Of a stretch of 64,000 nucleotides of DNA, positions 54,507-64,000 are shown one piece after another (position 1 is the first letter of the stretch; each line of letters opens with the position of its first letter). The DNA is from Doryteuthis pealeii (Eukaryota > Mollusca > Cephalopoda > Myopsida > Loliginidae), in the NCBI GenBank assembly GCA_023376005.1, contig CM042143.1, positions 87,633,508 through 87,697,507 of the forward strand. The letters run 5' to 3'. Both the position numbers and the translations under genes were made by a program. Under the pieces are notes generated by a model. It did not search any database. It was not told the DNA's origin and worked only from the letters and a program-made list of their open reading frames with translations.

Positions 54507-54568
54507 TAGAAAATATATGCACCCTTTGTCGGGCGCAAGTATTTAAGTTTTAATGCAATGAAATATCA
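54507..54568 (-). mobile_element. Hel-2 3'-end fragment
   Basis: The terminal hairpin region 'gcaccctttgtcgggcgc' and 'aagtatttaagttttaatgc' match Hel-2. It stops where Hel-1 begins, so Hel-1 inserted into it or the junction truncates it. Confidence 0.6.
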
Positions 54569-54686
54569 TTAGCAGAACCTGAGGATATACCTCAGTATGA
54601 TCATTTAGTTATTACAACGTTTATATGTTTACTTAAGAACTTCTGCATAATAGTTCAATATGTAAAAAGTATAATAATCTTGATTT

Positions 54687-54724
<38 letters not shown>

Positions 54725-54735
54725 CTTTTTTTCTT
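54569..54735 (-). mobile_element. Hel-1 Helitron, 3' part
   Basis: The minus-strand end has hairpin CTGAGG-TATAT-CCTCAG then 'gttctgctaa' and T (CTAA). Compared with CTGTGG...CCACAG in other copies, both hairpin strands have changed together. A CT microsatellite follows. Confidence 0.7.
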
Positions 54736-55372
54736 TCTTTCCTTCTTTTCATGGTGTAGAAACAAGTGGAAATTCTATGCTTAAACGCCTTTTCTTTGGC
54801 AAGAAAGAAAAACAAAGAATTAAACAGAATTTCGAGTTATTTCTACACGTGTGTTTGAGATACGTCTGACTAAACAGCGCTGGGTAGCGTCGTCATTTAT
54901 GTTATTAACTGGTTCATTGGGGGTTTCGGGTCTTTCAACATAGTACCCCCCTCGCCAGTTAGACCCCATTAGAGATTATCAAACCCTAATGCGCTACCCG
55001 TTTGTTCAACGCCAACAGAACAAATGGCTTTAAATAGAGTATGCCAACGCAGACCTCGGCCTCTGTATATCTGGTTGGTTAATTCTAAAGCCAATCATCG
55101 CTCAGAGTAGTTGTTAAAAACAGGTTCGCCTGGCTCAGATATTTAAAAAAATAATTCATTGGCATGGCTGGGACGATACTTTGGGTGTAAAATGTAATGG
55201 AGAAGAAGAAGAAAAGAAAAAAGAAAACAATGCATGAATATGCTAGACATAAAGGAATGTAAGTAATAATTGAGAAGTCTTGATCTTAATTATTCAATTA
55301 CAATTTGTTATTAAAATTTGAGATCATTTAAACAAAAATTTGTTGAGTCATTAGATCAACTGGCAGGACCTG

Positions 55373-55412
55373 TGGATATACCACAGTATGATAATTTAAT
55401 TATTACAAAGTT
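55373..55412 (-). mobile_element. Hel-1 3'-terminal fragment
   Basis: 'ggcaggacctgtggatatac' and 'cacagtatgataattta' with an intact terminal hairpin. It runs straight into a SINE B body. Confidence 0.6.
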
Positions 55413-55562
55413 ATGAATCCAACTATTCTTCCTCCAGATTGGGTTCTTTAACTTTCGTATGAAAAACAGTCTAGAAGGAAAAGAAAACCCTGAATTCAAA
55501 CGTGTTAAACTCCATTTACAAATATACCTCGTGTTACATCCTACTCGTGCAGAGTGGTTGGG
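55413..55562 (+). mobile_element. SINE B copy, 5'-truncated, with (TA)n tail
   Basis: 'tatgaatccaactattcttc', 'ctgaattcaaacgtgttaaa', end 'tcgtgcagagtggttgggta' then (TA)n at 55563-55590. Confidence 0.75.
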
Positions 55563-55593
<31 letters not shown>

Positions 55594-55867
55594 CATTATA
55601 CATTTATATGTACATTTTTGAGTAGTTGTTACTTCAGAGTTTTTCCACACAGTTGTATTGCATTGAATATTCCTTTCTGACACAAATAATTACACACAGT
55701 TGTATGCTTTTAAGTATTCCTATCTTATACTAATATTCTATACACATATAGTTACAAGTAATTATTTCTATTTGAGAATAGTTTATTTGCACATAGTTAT
55801 ATGGTTTCAAGTAACTAATAATAATAATTCTTAGTAAACAATTATAGCTTCAAGTAACTATTCTGGA

Positions 55868-56347
55868 CTAGCAGGACCTGTGGATATACCACAGTGTGAT
55901 AATTTAATTATTACAACGTTTGATATGTTTACTTAAGAGTTATTACCAAATAGTTCAATACGTAAAAAATATAATCTTGTTTAACTTTCTCTCACTCATT
56001 TTTTCTTTCTTTCTTATTTTTCATCTTTTAATTATGTTCGATTGAAACAGATTAGCGTTATCGCTCACTCCCCTCTATCTATCTTTCTCCTGCTTTATTT
56101 TTTTCTTTCTTATATTTTTTCTGTGTACATGTCCTTTTTCTTCCCTTTTTTATTTAAAATAAAAACTGAATGGTATACTATTTAGCTGAGGTGACAACAC
56201 TCAAATGAAATAAGAATTTGACGGATAAGCAACTCCAGAGGATCAGTTTTTACTGTTTTGCATTTCAGCTTGGACGATTTTTAACAATAGGGCGTTGCAA
56301 GATGATAATGGTCATACAATTAAGGAACAAGAGTATTATTATATAGA
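55868..56347 (-). mobile_element. Hel-1 non-autonomous Helitron, complete (480 bp)
   Basis: Minus strand: start TCTATATAATAATACTC at 56347, 3' hairpin CTGTGG-TATAT-CCACAG, 'gtcctgctag' then T at 55868. All body modules present. Confidence 0.75.
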
Positions 56348-57243
56348 TAGTACAATTTATTGCAATTTACCCTTGAAATACAAAACGTTAAAAGTGAAAA
56401 ATAAAAGTTAAAAGGAATTTACCTAAAATAATATGGAATTTGAAGAAAATTTGAAACGAAAAATTAGTCTCCCTACAATTTGAACTGATTCACATAGCCC
56501 ACTTACTACTACATGCGTATTCATTTTAATGCAAAAATATAAATAGCGGCCTATCAGCTGTATTGCAGAATAGTATTATAACCGGTAGAAATCACTCTCA
56601 TCTCACTTTTGACCCGTTGTACCTCTCCCGCAGGATATAACGACCCTTCTGGGTCCTTGACTTTGAGAATCTAAATCTTGATCTTTGTTTCTTTATTTCT
56701 ACATAAAAGTTTTAAGTCTCTGTTCTTTTCTATTTAATACAATAATTCCATCTTCTGACCGACAAAACATCAGTAAACAAAAACACCCCCCCCCAAAAAA
56801 AATAACCAAAACAAAAAAAAAACACACACAAAAGACAAAAAAAGAAGAAAAGAGTCTTATAGAAATAAAGAAGAAAAGATTTTCTGAGTGCGTAGCTTTT
56901 TTTTTTTTTTTTTTCAACTGTCTAAACCATTCGCCTCTATGGCATCCGGTCCACCCACATACCCACATCTTCCTTGAAGTTAGAGGTCAGGGTTATGGAA
57001 AGGATCGAGTTGACTTCTAAGGAGAAAGAAAAAAAATAATTTTCCTCTTTTAGTCACGTTATATCCGTCCCCAAGCAATTATTTGCCACTTTTTCTTTTC
57101 CTGTCGACTGATGAAATGACCGAGATGCACTTTTGCAAAACATTGTCGTCATCATCGTTAATGTTGTTGTAGTCTATGGTAATAATGACATAAATAAAAT
57201 ACATTTTAGTTGCCTCGTAACGCTAATAGAATCAGAGATACTA

Positions 57244-57645
57244 CCAGGACCTGTGAATATACCACAGTATGAGAATTTAATTATTATGTTTGATATGTTT
57301 ACTTAAGAGCTATTGCTAAATAGTTCAATGTGTAAAAACTATAATAATATTGATTTAACTCTCTCTCTCTACCACGCGATCACCTCCTCTCTATATATTT
57401 TCCCTACTCTCTCTCTTTCTTTCTTTCTTTTATATTTTTCTGTGTAGCATGACCGTTTCCCCTTCTTTCTCTATCATTAAGACGCAATGATCCATTATTT
57501 AGCTGAGGTGAGACACTCATAAGCAATAAAAATTCGGTGGATAAGCAACACCAGATAATCAGGATTTACATTTTTGCATATCATCCGGACGATCTGAAGA
57601 TGATAACGGTCTTACAATTAAGGAACACGAGTATTAATATATAGA
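57244..57645 (-). mobile_element. Hel-1 Helitron with internal deletion (402 bp)
   Basis: Start TCTATATATTAATACTCGTG at 57645; end hairpin 'ctgtggtatattcacag' and 'gtcctgg' then T at 57244 (CTGG, still CTRR). Confidence 0.75.
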
Positions 57646-57658
57646 TTTTTCTGAAATA

Positions 57659-57698
<40 letters not shown>

Positions 57699-57717
57699 TT
57701 TGATAAATAGTGCTCAC

Positions 57718-57830
57718 TATTAATTCTTATATTTCATGTGTATCATCACCTCAGCTAAATAATTGACCATCCCGTTTTTAGTATAAAGAAAGCGAAGAAA
57801 AAGGAAATACTACACAGAAAAATATTCAAA
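57718..57830 (+). mobile_element. Hel-1 middle fragment
   Basis: 'gtatcatcacctcagctaaa' and 'gaccatcccgtttttagtat', opposite in orientation to the copy at 57244 across a (TA)n tract (57660-57694). Confidence 0.6.
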
Positions 57831-57865
57831 TAAAAAATCAAATTCTTTTTCAAATAAAATTTATA

Positions 57866-57976
57866 GGATTTCCCTGAAAAATTGTATATAAAGCCTAATG
57901 AATTTTCTGTTTAACATTTTCAATAAAGTTAGTGGTCTGATGAAACCCATTGGTATATACAGATACATGTGGGTAG

Positions 57977-58033
<57 letters not shown>

Positions 58034-58141
58034 CACATGTGTCTGTATATACCAATGGGTTTCATCAGACCATTAACTTTATTGAAAATGGTAAACAGAA
58101 AATTCATGAGGCTTTATATACAATTTTTCCAGGGAAATCCT
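57866..58141. mobile_element. Mirrored hammerhead-bearing element around (TA)n
   Basis: Arms of ~110 bp (57866-57975 and 58031-58141) are near-perfect inverted copies meeting at a 50-bp (TA)n tract (57980-58030). Each arm, read inward, carries CTGATGA (57937-57943; complement at 58062-58068), an ACCCA/TGGGT stem and then TA repeat. The left arm also keeps GAAA (57976-57979) directly fused to (TA)n; the right arm lacks it. Confidence 0.7.
57937..57979 (+). ncRNA. Hammerhead-like core fused to (TA)n
   Basis: CTGATGA, one A, stem II ACCCA...TGGGT with a 20-nt loop, one A, GAAA, then (TA)n in the stem III position. No outer 3' strand exists because the TA repeat continues into the mirrored arm. 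Confidence 0.4.
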
Positions 58142-58241
58142 GAAAATGTTTCGGTTTCAGTTCTTTATGAGGGTATATATCTTTGAGTGTGTGTATATAT
58201 CTGTGTGTATATTTAGGAATGTGCTTGTGCATATATCTTTG

Positions 58242-58290
<49 letters not shown>

Positions 58291-58734
58291 TTGTACGTTC
58301 ATTTATATATGTGTATATATATGTATATATGTATATATCTTTGTGAGTATGTATATCTGTGTGTATATATCTATATGTGTATCTTTATATCTGTGTGTAT
58401 CTTTATATCTGTGTGTATCTTTAGGTGTGTGTGTGTGTGATGACATGGAAACCCCAATGTCAGGAGGAAATTGAGAGAGCGAAAACAGTCGACATAAATG
58501 CGCAAACCAAGCCACACACTAACTGATTAACTTGGAAAGAAAAAAAAACAAAAAAAACACTACACCAGTCGACAAAAGATGAATTTGTATGTTGGTCGTA
58601 CCATTGCGCCTGAAATGTTGTGATAAAAATTGAAACTTCCATCGACGATCAAGTTTAGAGAATTGAAAAAACAAACGTTAGTAAACTTTGTTTATCTACA
58701 CTGATTCTCAAGCAAAGATTTCAATGTGAATTGA

Positions 58735-59051
58735 AGAGAGAGATGGGGAAGGGGGAGAGAATAAACGAGAATGAAAAAGAATAAAAAGACGTGAGAAGAG
58801 AGAAAAGAGAGGTCGGGAGAGAGTGGGAGAAAGAATAGACGAGAGAGAAAAAGAATAAAAAGACGTGAGAGGTCTGGAGAGAGTGGGAGAAAGAATAGAC
58901 GAGAGAGAAAAAGAATAAAAGACGTGAGAGGTCTGGAGAGAGTGGAGAGAGAATAGACGAGAGAGAAAAAGAATAAAAAGACGTGTGTGAGGGAGATAGG
59001 GGTCTGGAGAGAGTGGGAGAGAGAATAGAGGGAGAAAAAGAATAAAAAGAC

Positions 59052-59090
<39 letters not shown>

Positions 59091-59390
59091 AGAGAGAGAG
59101 AGAGAGAGTGGGAGAGAGATAAGACGAGAGAAAAAGAATAAAAAGACGAGAGAGAGAGAGAATAGACGAGAGAGAAAAGAATAAAAAGACGAGAGAGAGA
59201 GAATAGACGAGAGAGAAAAAGAATAAAAAGACGAGAGAGAGAGAGAGAGAGAGAGAATAGACGAGAGAGAGAGAATAGACGAGAGAGAAAGAATAAAAAG
59301 ACGAGAGAGAGAGAATAGACGAGAGAGAAAAAGAATAAAAGGACGTATGTGTGTGAGAGAGGGAGAGAGAGAGAGAGAGAGGGGGGAAGA
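58735..59390. repeat. AG-rich tandem array with ~60-bp complex unit
   Basis: Units containing 'gagaaaaagaataaaaagac' and 'gaggtctggagagagtggga' repeat about ten times, shortening to ~30 bp on the right, mixed with pure (GA)n. The strand is nearly free of pyrimidines apart from the regular 'gac' and 'aat' positions. Apparent proteins are repeat translations. Confidence 0.85.
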
Positions 59391-59439
59391 TTTCTTCTGA
59401 ATCTTATCAACACTATTTTTTCACAAATATTCATTGGAT

Positions 59440-59510
59440 TCTATGGCAAGTCAAATTCATTGGGTCATTTTATGCCGAAGACGTTTTGTTTCATTCCTTC
59501 TTGATATATA
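59440..59510 (-). repeat. Repeat D tail-side fragment
   Basis: 'tctatggcaagtcaaattca', 'gggtcattttatgccgaaga', 'tcattccttcttgat'. Confidence 0.55.
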
Positions 59511-59514
59511 TATA

Positions 59515-59735
59515 TATATTCAAACAAGTTTTGTTAAACATAACACAATCATTATTGTTTTCATTTTTTTAAAAATGTTCTCTTTCAAATTTCCCAACAA
59601 TTCTTTTGATGTTATCATCTTGAAAGTTGTTAATAATTGGGTATCCATCTAAACTATCATTATCAAAATTGTTTGTTTTTTAATTAAAACTATTGTTTTG
59701 ATTTTGTCACTAAAGTGATGCTAAATAACCATTGC
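59515..59735 (+). repeat. Unclassified repeat K, second copy
   Basis: 'ttcaaacaagttttgttaaa', 'gatgttatcatcttgaaag', 'gattttgtcactaaagtga' in the same order as 26308-26590. Confidence 0.5.
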
Positions 59736-59792
59736 AGTTTATTTTAAAATATTTCTAATGGGCTAGGCAAACATGATTTAGAATAAAAAGTG

Positions 59793-59795
<3 letters not shown>

Positions 59796-59869
<74 letters not shown>
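59796..59869. repeat. (TA)n microsatellite, longest in the window
   Basis: ~74 bp of TA with one TTTA interruption. Confidence 0.95.
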
Positions 59870-59872
<3 letters not shown>

Positions 59873-59907
59873 ATTGGTAATTTGCTTGAAGCATTGTTAA
59901 GTATGTT

Positions 59908-60040
59908 ATAAAATATTAAAATTCGAAGGCAATACAATGCGTATAAAAAAATAAAGACAAATAAATAAAAAAAACCCATCTTTTTGTCTTTATTTTTTTT
60001 ATACGCATTGTATTGCCTTCGAATTTTAATATTTTATAAT
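59908..60040. repeat. Near-perfect palindrome, ~57-bp arms
   Basis: 'ataaaatattaaaattcgaa' ... 'tacaatgcgtata' reads back as its complement after a ~20-nt centre ('aaaaaaaacccatc'). It sits between two TA-rich tracts, like the other mirrored units. Confidence 0.75.
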
Positions 60041-60196
60041 ATATATAATATATTGTAAGCATTTGATTAAAATTGACAAACATGGATTTAGTATTTAGCC
60101 ATTTATTCCGTAGTTAGAGAAGTGCTCTTGTAGCGTGCAAAGGTAAACATCGGCCAGTATAAAATACGTAATACGTGCAAGAAATTAAGATCATTC

Positions 60197-60316
60197 GACT
60201 TAGAGTCAAGTCACGTTGAAAGCCAACAGGTCCAGTTTGATTCCCGAAATTAAGTCTCAATGAACCTGCATTGTACTTAAGATGGATGGCCACTTAGCAA
60301 CAGCAGGTAATGTAAG
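60197..60316 (+). repeat. 5S rRNA-like retrosequence, second copy
   Basis: 'gagtcaagtcacgttgaaag', 'cccgaaattaag', 'taagatggatggccac', 'ggtaatgtaagg' follow the same layout as 41738-41856, with more changes in the C-box-like region. Length ~120 bp. Confidence 0.55.
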
Positions 60317-60384
60317 GATGTCAAGTCATGTGTATCTGGGTCAGCAAAAGTTTAGTAAATAACAAGAAATTAAGGCGATTCGAG

Positions 60385-60625
60385 ATTAGTCGGTAGAGCG
60401 TTCGGCTAGAAACCACAAGGTTCCTAGTTCGATACCGGTCCCCGCCAACTCAGCGTATGAGTAGGACAGGGATTTGTGCGGTAAAGTAAGGAGCTGATGG
60501 TAGGTGTGACGCTCCACTTCAGACGCTAAAATTATCTCCTTGGTCTAGCGCAAGTGAAAAGGGGATAGACTCCCTCGCTGATTGACTAGTACCGACTTTA
60601 GGCCGCCCCGACGACTTTACTTATA
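60385..60625 (+). mobile_element. SINE A copy, 5'-truncated
   Basis: Begins 'gattagtcggtagagcgttc', B box 'ttcctagttcgataccggtc', full body to 'ggccgccccgacgactttac'. Confidence 0.9.
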
Positions 60626-60665
<40 letters not shown>

Positions 60666-60666
60666 T

Positions 60667-61045
60667 GGGTGATTGTAGAGTAATTCCCTTCCCTTTTAAA
60701 AATCTTATAATTTATTTCTGAATCATTATTTATACAAACAAAAAGAATATTGGAAGAACATACATAACATGGAGTTTTATTTAAAATTCTAAAGGGTGAT
60801 TGTAAAGTAACTCTCTATTTTCAAAATCTTATAATTTATTTCTGAATCATTGTTTATACAAAAATGAATATGAAAAGAATACACATAACATAGAGTTCTA
60901 TTTAAAATTCTATATGGGCACCAGCCTCTCAAGTCGCACGGGAATCGCATGAACTGATCTTCCCAGGAACTCTTGTGGAATGGCAGAAATAAATTCTCCT
61001 ATTGGTCCTTCAAGTTATTCCAAAGTTGTTGGTTTCGTAGAGTAG
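60667..61045 (-). pseudogene. Tc1/mariner (IS630)-type transposase C-terminal relic with duplicated end
   Basis: A minus-strand frame (61018 to stop at 60910) reads 'GEFISAIPQEFLGRSVHAIP' and 'VRLERLVPI', the pattern seen at the C-terminus of IS630/Tc1-mariner transposases. A frameshift separates it from 'WNNLKD' just upstream. The element end 'gggtgattgtaaagtaactc' with the following ~125 bp is present twice in direct tandem (60667-60793, 60794-60917). The catalytic DDE part is missing. Confidence 0.5.
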
Positions 61046-61124
61046 ACTTGCTTCTTCAATCAAACCCAAAGAAAAAAGTTACACTATGTTAAAATCAAGT
61101 CTTCTGGCTGGTCACGCTTGCTAA

Positions 61125-61185
61125 GTAGTGACGTAATTTCGGTTACAGAGAGACACCGAATCTTCATTATAATGAGATGCGAATC
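61125..61185 (-). mobile_element. Hel-2 5'-end fragment
   Basis: 'tagtgacgtaatttcggtta', 'cagagagacaccgaatcttc' and 'attataatgaga' match the start of Hel-2 (34566). Confidence 0.5.
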
Positions 61186-61679
61186 TGTGCCAAATCCATT
61201 TTGTTGTCAAACTGGAAGAAGTTGAAAATGATTAATTTGACAGGTAAACGTTGTGTTTAAGAGGCAAAGGCTTAGCAAAATGCAGACAGAATGAAGAAAA
61301 TTCGATTCTCTTAAAAGATATGCATGGAAATTACGAAAAAAAGAAAGAAAGAATTTTTACACATATTATGAAGAGATGTATTTTATGAATAGGTTATGAA
61401 AGCAATAAAATATATGAAATAAAATTGCTCTTAAAAAGCACTTATTCATTTAATAGAAATTTTTCTTTTCTTACCTTTGTTATATAAAGGAACGCCATTG
61501 ACTTCAGTTACGTCACATACATGGAATAATACGATGATGTGTGATAAAAAAGAAGGTCTCTTCGGAATCTTTCCCAGGTGACACCAGAACTCGTTTACAC
61601 AGTACACTCTTACTTGGACGATACTGGAACTCGCTCATGAGATCTTAGTACCAAACAATCACTGTCGGCTGTTCCAGGG

Positions 61680-61711
<32 letters not shown>

Positions 61712-61829
61712 CCAAACTTGTTGGTAAACCCTTGCGGTAAGAAAAAACCCGTCAAATAGTTTGATCGTAAAAATATACTACCAAACTTCACATGGGGAGA
61801 AAAATGAAAAAAAAAAGACCAAGATAGTC

Positions 61830-62213
61830 GTACCAACCGAAAATAATCGGTTAATACTAACGAAGCGACTAGAGAATAAACTAGATGGGAGCTGCTCAAG
61901 AATGCTGCGTGGGATCCTGAACAAGACGTGGAAACAACACCCCACGTGAAAACAGCTGTACGGTCACCTGCCATCCGAGTAAGACGGACAAGACACGCAG
62001 GACACTGCTGGAGAAGCAAGGACGAATTCATAAGTGACGTCCTCAGTGGAAGTCAGCACATGGGCACGCCAGTGTGGGCCGACCAGCAAAGACGTACATT
62101 GACCAACTCTGTGCGGATACAGGATGCTGTATAGAGGACCTCCCGAGAATGGTGAGTGATAGGGACGGATGGAGAGAGATTGTCATGGATATCCGTGGTA
62201 ACAGCGCGACATG

Positions 62214-62214
<1 letters not shown>
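61830..62214 (+). pseudogene. RTE-type retrotransposon RT C-terminal relic
   Basis: Three reading frames in order give 'KLDGSCSRMLRGILNKTWKQ', then 'VRRTRHAGHCWRSKDEFISD', then (62086-62214) 'AKTYIDQLCADTGCCIEDLP' and 'WREIVMDIRGNSAT' to a TGA. These are the well-known C-terminal motifs of an endonuclease/reverse-transcriptase family of RTE-like LINEs. At least two frameshifts and one stop break it, and the RT catalytic part is absent. (TA)n replaces the usual short 3' tandem repeat. Confidence 0.75.

Positions 62215-62215
<1 letters not shown>

Positions 62216-62260
<45 letters not shown>
62216..62260. repeat. (TA)n microsatellite
   Basis: TA repeat of ~45 bp directly after the RTE relic's stop codon. 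Confidence 0.95.
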
Positions 62261-62265
<5 letters not shown>

Positions 62266-62843
62266 ATACGTCAAGTGTTAGAAGCACTTGATCTATATAA
62301 CTGAATACCCACGTGCCTTTCTCATACCAAAGTCCTGCGTGGTAGACAAAGTCGAACCCCCTTTCTTTGAAAATATGTTAAGTCCTGTTCGACCCCTGTT
62401 CCCGAACAATGGATTATAAGAACGCATTGCGTGATGTAATGGTTACGGATTATTACTATTTATGAGTCCGATTATCAATGGGTGACCCATACTTCAAACC
62501 TTGTGCAAGTTGAGCTCAGTAAATGACAACTGTGGGCAATACGGATTTTTGAAATCAACGCAATTTTTGAATCAACGCGCATGCGCAGATGACCTCTGCT
62601 GTAAGCCTAATAGAGTGTAACACCAAATGAGAGACTTTGATCCGGAAAGGACAGACCATAGATTTAATATTCTAAAATTAGATTCTCTGATTTTTCTACG
62701 AGAAAATGGTCTAGTGGATATAAGGGTTGGTTAAACATTTATGTTTACCAGGTGATTAGGGTCAGGCAATGGAATCCATATAAACAACTTCAACGAAACG
62801 AGTAGAAGCAACAAACAGAATCAAGAAAAAGGAAGAAATAATA

Positions 62844-62847
<4 letters not shown>

Positions 62848-62880
<33 letters not shown>
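62848..62880. repeat. (TA)n microsatellite
   Basis: TA repeat ending exactly at the CTAG terminus of the putative Helitron Hel-4. Confidence 0.9.
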
Positions 62881-62881
<1 letters not shown>

Positions 62882-64000
62882 TAGCAAAAGTACCCGGTCC
62901 ATGATCGGACGAAAACATTTTTAGGAGTACCAGGGGGTGTTCCTAAAAATAAAATTTAAAAAATCACCGTAAATTTATGTATTACAATTTTATTTTAGTG
63001 AATTTTTTTTTACACATTGAAAATATTTAAAAAAATGTAATTCTGAATTTTTGAGTATTTTGAAATAATTTTATGTCATAATATTGACTTTTTTAGGTAG
63101 AATTCAGAATTCATGTTTCTTTTTACTAAAAAAAAAAAATCCCGTATAGAAACTTATAAAAAATCTTCTGATATAATTATTCAGACTATTATCTTTACAG
63201 AAAAAAATTAAACTTTATTCAAGTTTCATTGTTGTAAATAGAATATTGTTGTCTACAAAAAGTTTAACTGAAAATAATAATAGTATTTGGGGACAATTTT
63301 AAATTCAGTTTTTAATTGCTCGATGAGTTAGAAATACATTGTAATTTATTTATTTCAATTTTTTGTACATGACAATTCAAATCCAGTTCTTAACGATAGC
63401 TGAGAATCGAAAATTTTAATTCTTCGTATTGTAATATCTATTTTTGCTTAAACTCAAGATAGTATTTTAAAAACATCGTTTTAAAACGTTTTCATTAGTT
63501 CTCTAAAAAATTAAGACTTTTTTTTACCATTAGTATTAATTACAAAACTCATTTTATCATTTTTTAAATTTACATTTAATATATATATATATTCAACCTA
63601 TACCGATGAATATTTTAAAACATTTTCATGATATTTTTATTTACATTTAAAATCTTATTTTTTTAAAAAAATGTAACCGTAAACTTGTGTTTTGAAACAA
63701 TTTTAATTTTTCTACAATTTTTTGTGCATGACAACAATTTAATTTAAGTGAATGTACAATAAAAACATACGAAGTATAATTTTACTTCGTATAATCGTCT
63801 CTCCAAAGCAAAATATTTTTAACATGCTGTAAAAAATAAGTCAATGGATGAAAACTCATACAAATTACATAATTAGCAAGATTATTTTCTTTTCTTTCTA
63901 ACCAAATAAATATTTTAAAGATTGGACCAAAATAAAAACAAAATAAAAACGAATTTTATTTTACGTTAAAATTTAGTCATAGTTGTAGCGGACATTTTGA
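62881..64000 (-). mobile_element. Hel-4 putative Helitron, 3' end, runs off the window
   Basis: On the minus strand a hairpin GTCC-GATCAT-GGAC is followed by 'cgggtacttttgctag' and T, the Helitron-type CTAG|T end. The following ~1.1 kb is very AT-rich with no frame, and the 5' end is not visible, so the extent is a guess. Confidence 0.4.

Noticed and set aside
57105..57150. Hammerhead motif at CTGATGAAATGACCGAGATG
   Set aside because: GAGA replaces GAAA, no stem II forms and no outer stem is found.
58721..59434. 237-residue minus-strand frame
   Set aside because: Ser/Leu/Phe repeats encoded by the AG-rich tandem array; no recognisable domain.

Overview
The window is 64 kb of AT-rich eukaryotic DNA that is almost entirely repeats. 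No host protein-coding gene can be supported: every long open frame is either a microsatellite translation (poly-YI, poly-LS, poly-F, poly-K) or a mobile-element relic. tRNA-derived SINEs of several families, abundant short Helitrons, Penelope-like relics, RTE-type and mariner relics, 5S-rRNA-like retroposons and about 40 (TA)n tracts suggest a large, repeat-inflated invertebrate genome. A cephalopod mollusc is my best guess. That is a judgement from repeat style, not a demonstrated identity.

Repeat families named here (labels are mine). SINE A: tRNA-like head, body ending in a (TTAC)n-type tail, 8 copies. SINE B: tRNA-like head, 3' tail running into (TA)n or (TACA)n, about 14 copies. SINE G, SINE H and SINE I: less complete. 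Repeat D: about 600 bp retroposon with an (AACC)n/(AAAC)n tail, more than 10 copies. Hel-1 and Hel-2: non-autonomous Helitrons with TC starts and a terminal hairpin followed by CTRR. Hel-3 and Hel-4: single Helitron copies.

Layout. 0-5 kb: SINE B, Hel-1 with an LTR-like insertion, an inverted pair of Penelope-like relics, and a CpG-richer unique stretch. 5-9.5 kb: Hel-2 carrying a TIR transposon, a foldback element holding a tRNA-Asp-like head plus a hammerhead-like motif, and three further hammerhead-like motifs. 9.5-22 kb: SINEs, Helitrons, foldbacks and microsatellites. 22-31 kb: SINE A cluster, Hel-1, Repeat D cluster, first copy of a segmental duplication. 31-37.5 kb: a 49-bp satellite, a 28-bp tandem repeat, a 0.9-kb (CT)-rich tract in the second copy of the segmental duplication, Hel-2. 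37.5-42.9 kb: TIR transposon, SINEs, a 5S-like copy, Repeat D. 42.9-46.1 kb: a 3-kb, 91-bp satellite that grew inside one SINE B copy. 46-54.5 kb: hammerhead motifs, SINE A, Hel-1, an RTE relic, a promoter-like cluster and a 0.6-kb polypyrimidine tract. 54.5-64 kb: Hel-1 copies, a mirrored hammerhead palindrome around (TA)n, an AG-rich array, a second 5S-like copy, mariner and RTE relics, Hel-4.

Most notable signal: about a dozen hammerhead-ribozyme-like motifs (CUGANGA ... GAAA), nearly all oriented toward a neighbouring (TA)n tract. In six of them the outer stem is complementary although its sequence differs completely between copies (CCCGT/ACGGG, CCAT/ATGG, ATTAC/GTAAT, AGTC/GACT, GCAT/ATGC, ATCACC/GGTGAT). 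That covariation argues for a conserved RNA fold carried by Penelope-like and SINE-like elements. The (TA)n tracts act as junctions where element ends meet.

Other (TA)n tracts not listed individually: 7039-7089, 8587-8619, 11141-11177, 17065-17108, 17915-17955, 20580-20610, 20868-20902, 21331-21378, 25216-25244, 25301-25348, 46426-46441, 47170-47221, 48472-48511, 55563-55590, 57660-57694, 58249-58287, 60629-60662, 61679-61705. Coordinates of repeat edges are read by eye and may be off by several bases. Stretches with nothing recognised: 120-300, 1850-2580, 5000-5140, 7090-7530, 7815-8190, 10570-11000, 11180-12400, 13310-13900, 16440-17060, 18830-19530, 23645-23850, 25360-26040, 26800-27290, 28350-29030, 29970-30370, 31000-31870, 33110-33300, 36510-36890, 38450-38980, 40080-40440, 41860-42180, 49790-50170, 51000-51490, 52780-52980, 53220-53510, 54740-55370, 55600-55870, 56350-57240, 58290-58735, 61190-61830 and 62260-62850 (the last with a weak tRNA-like head near 62430).
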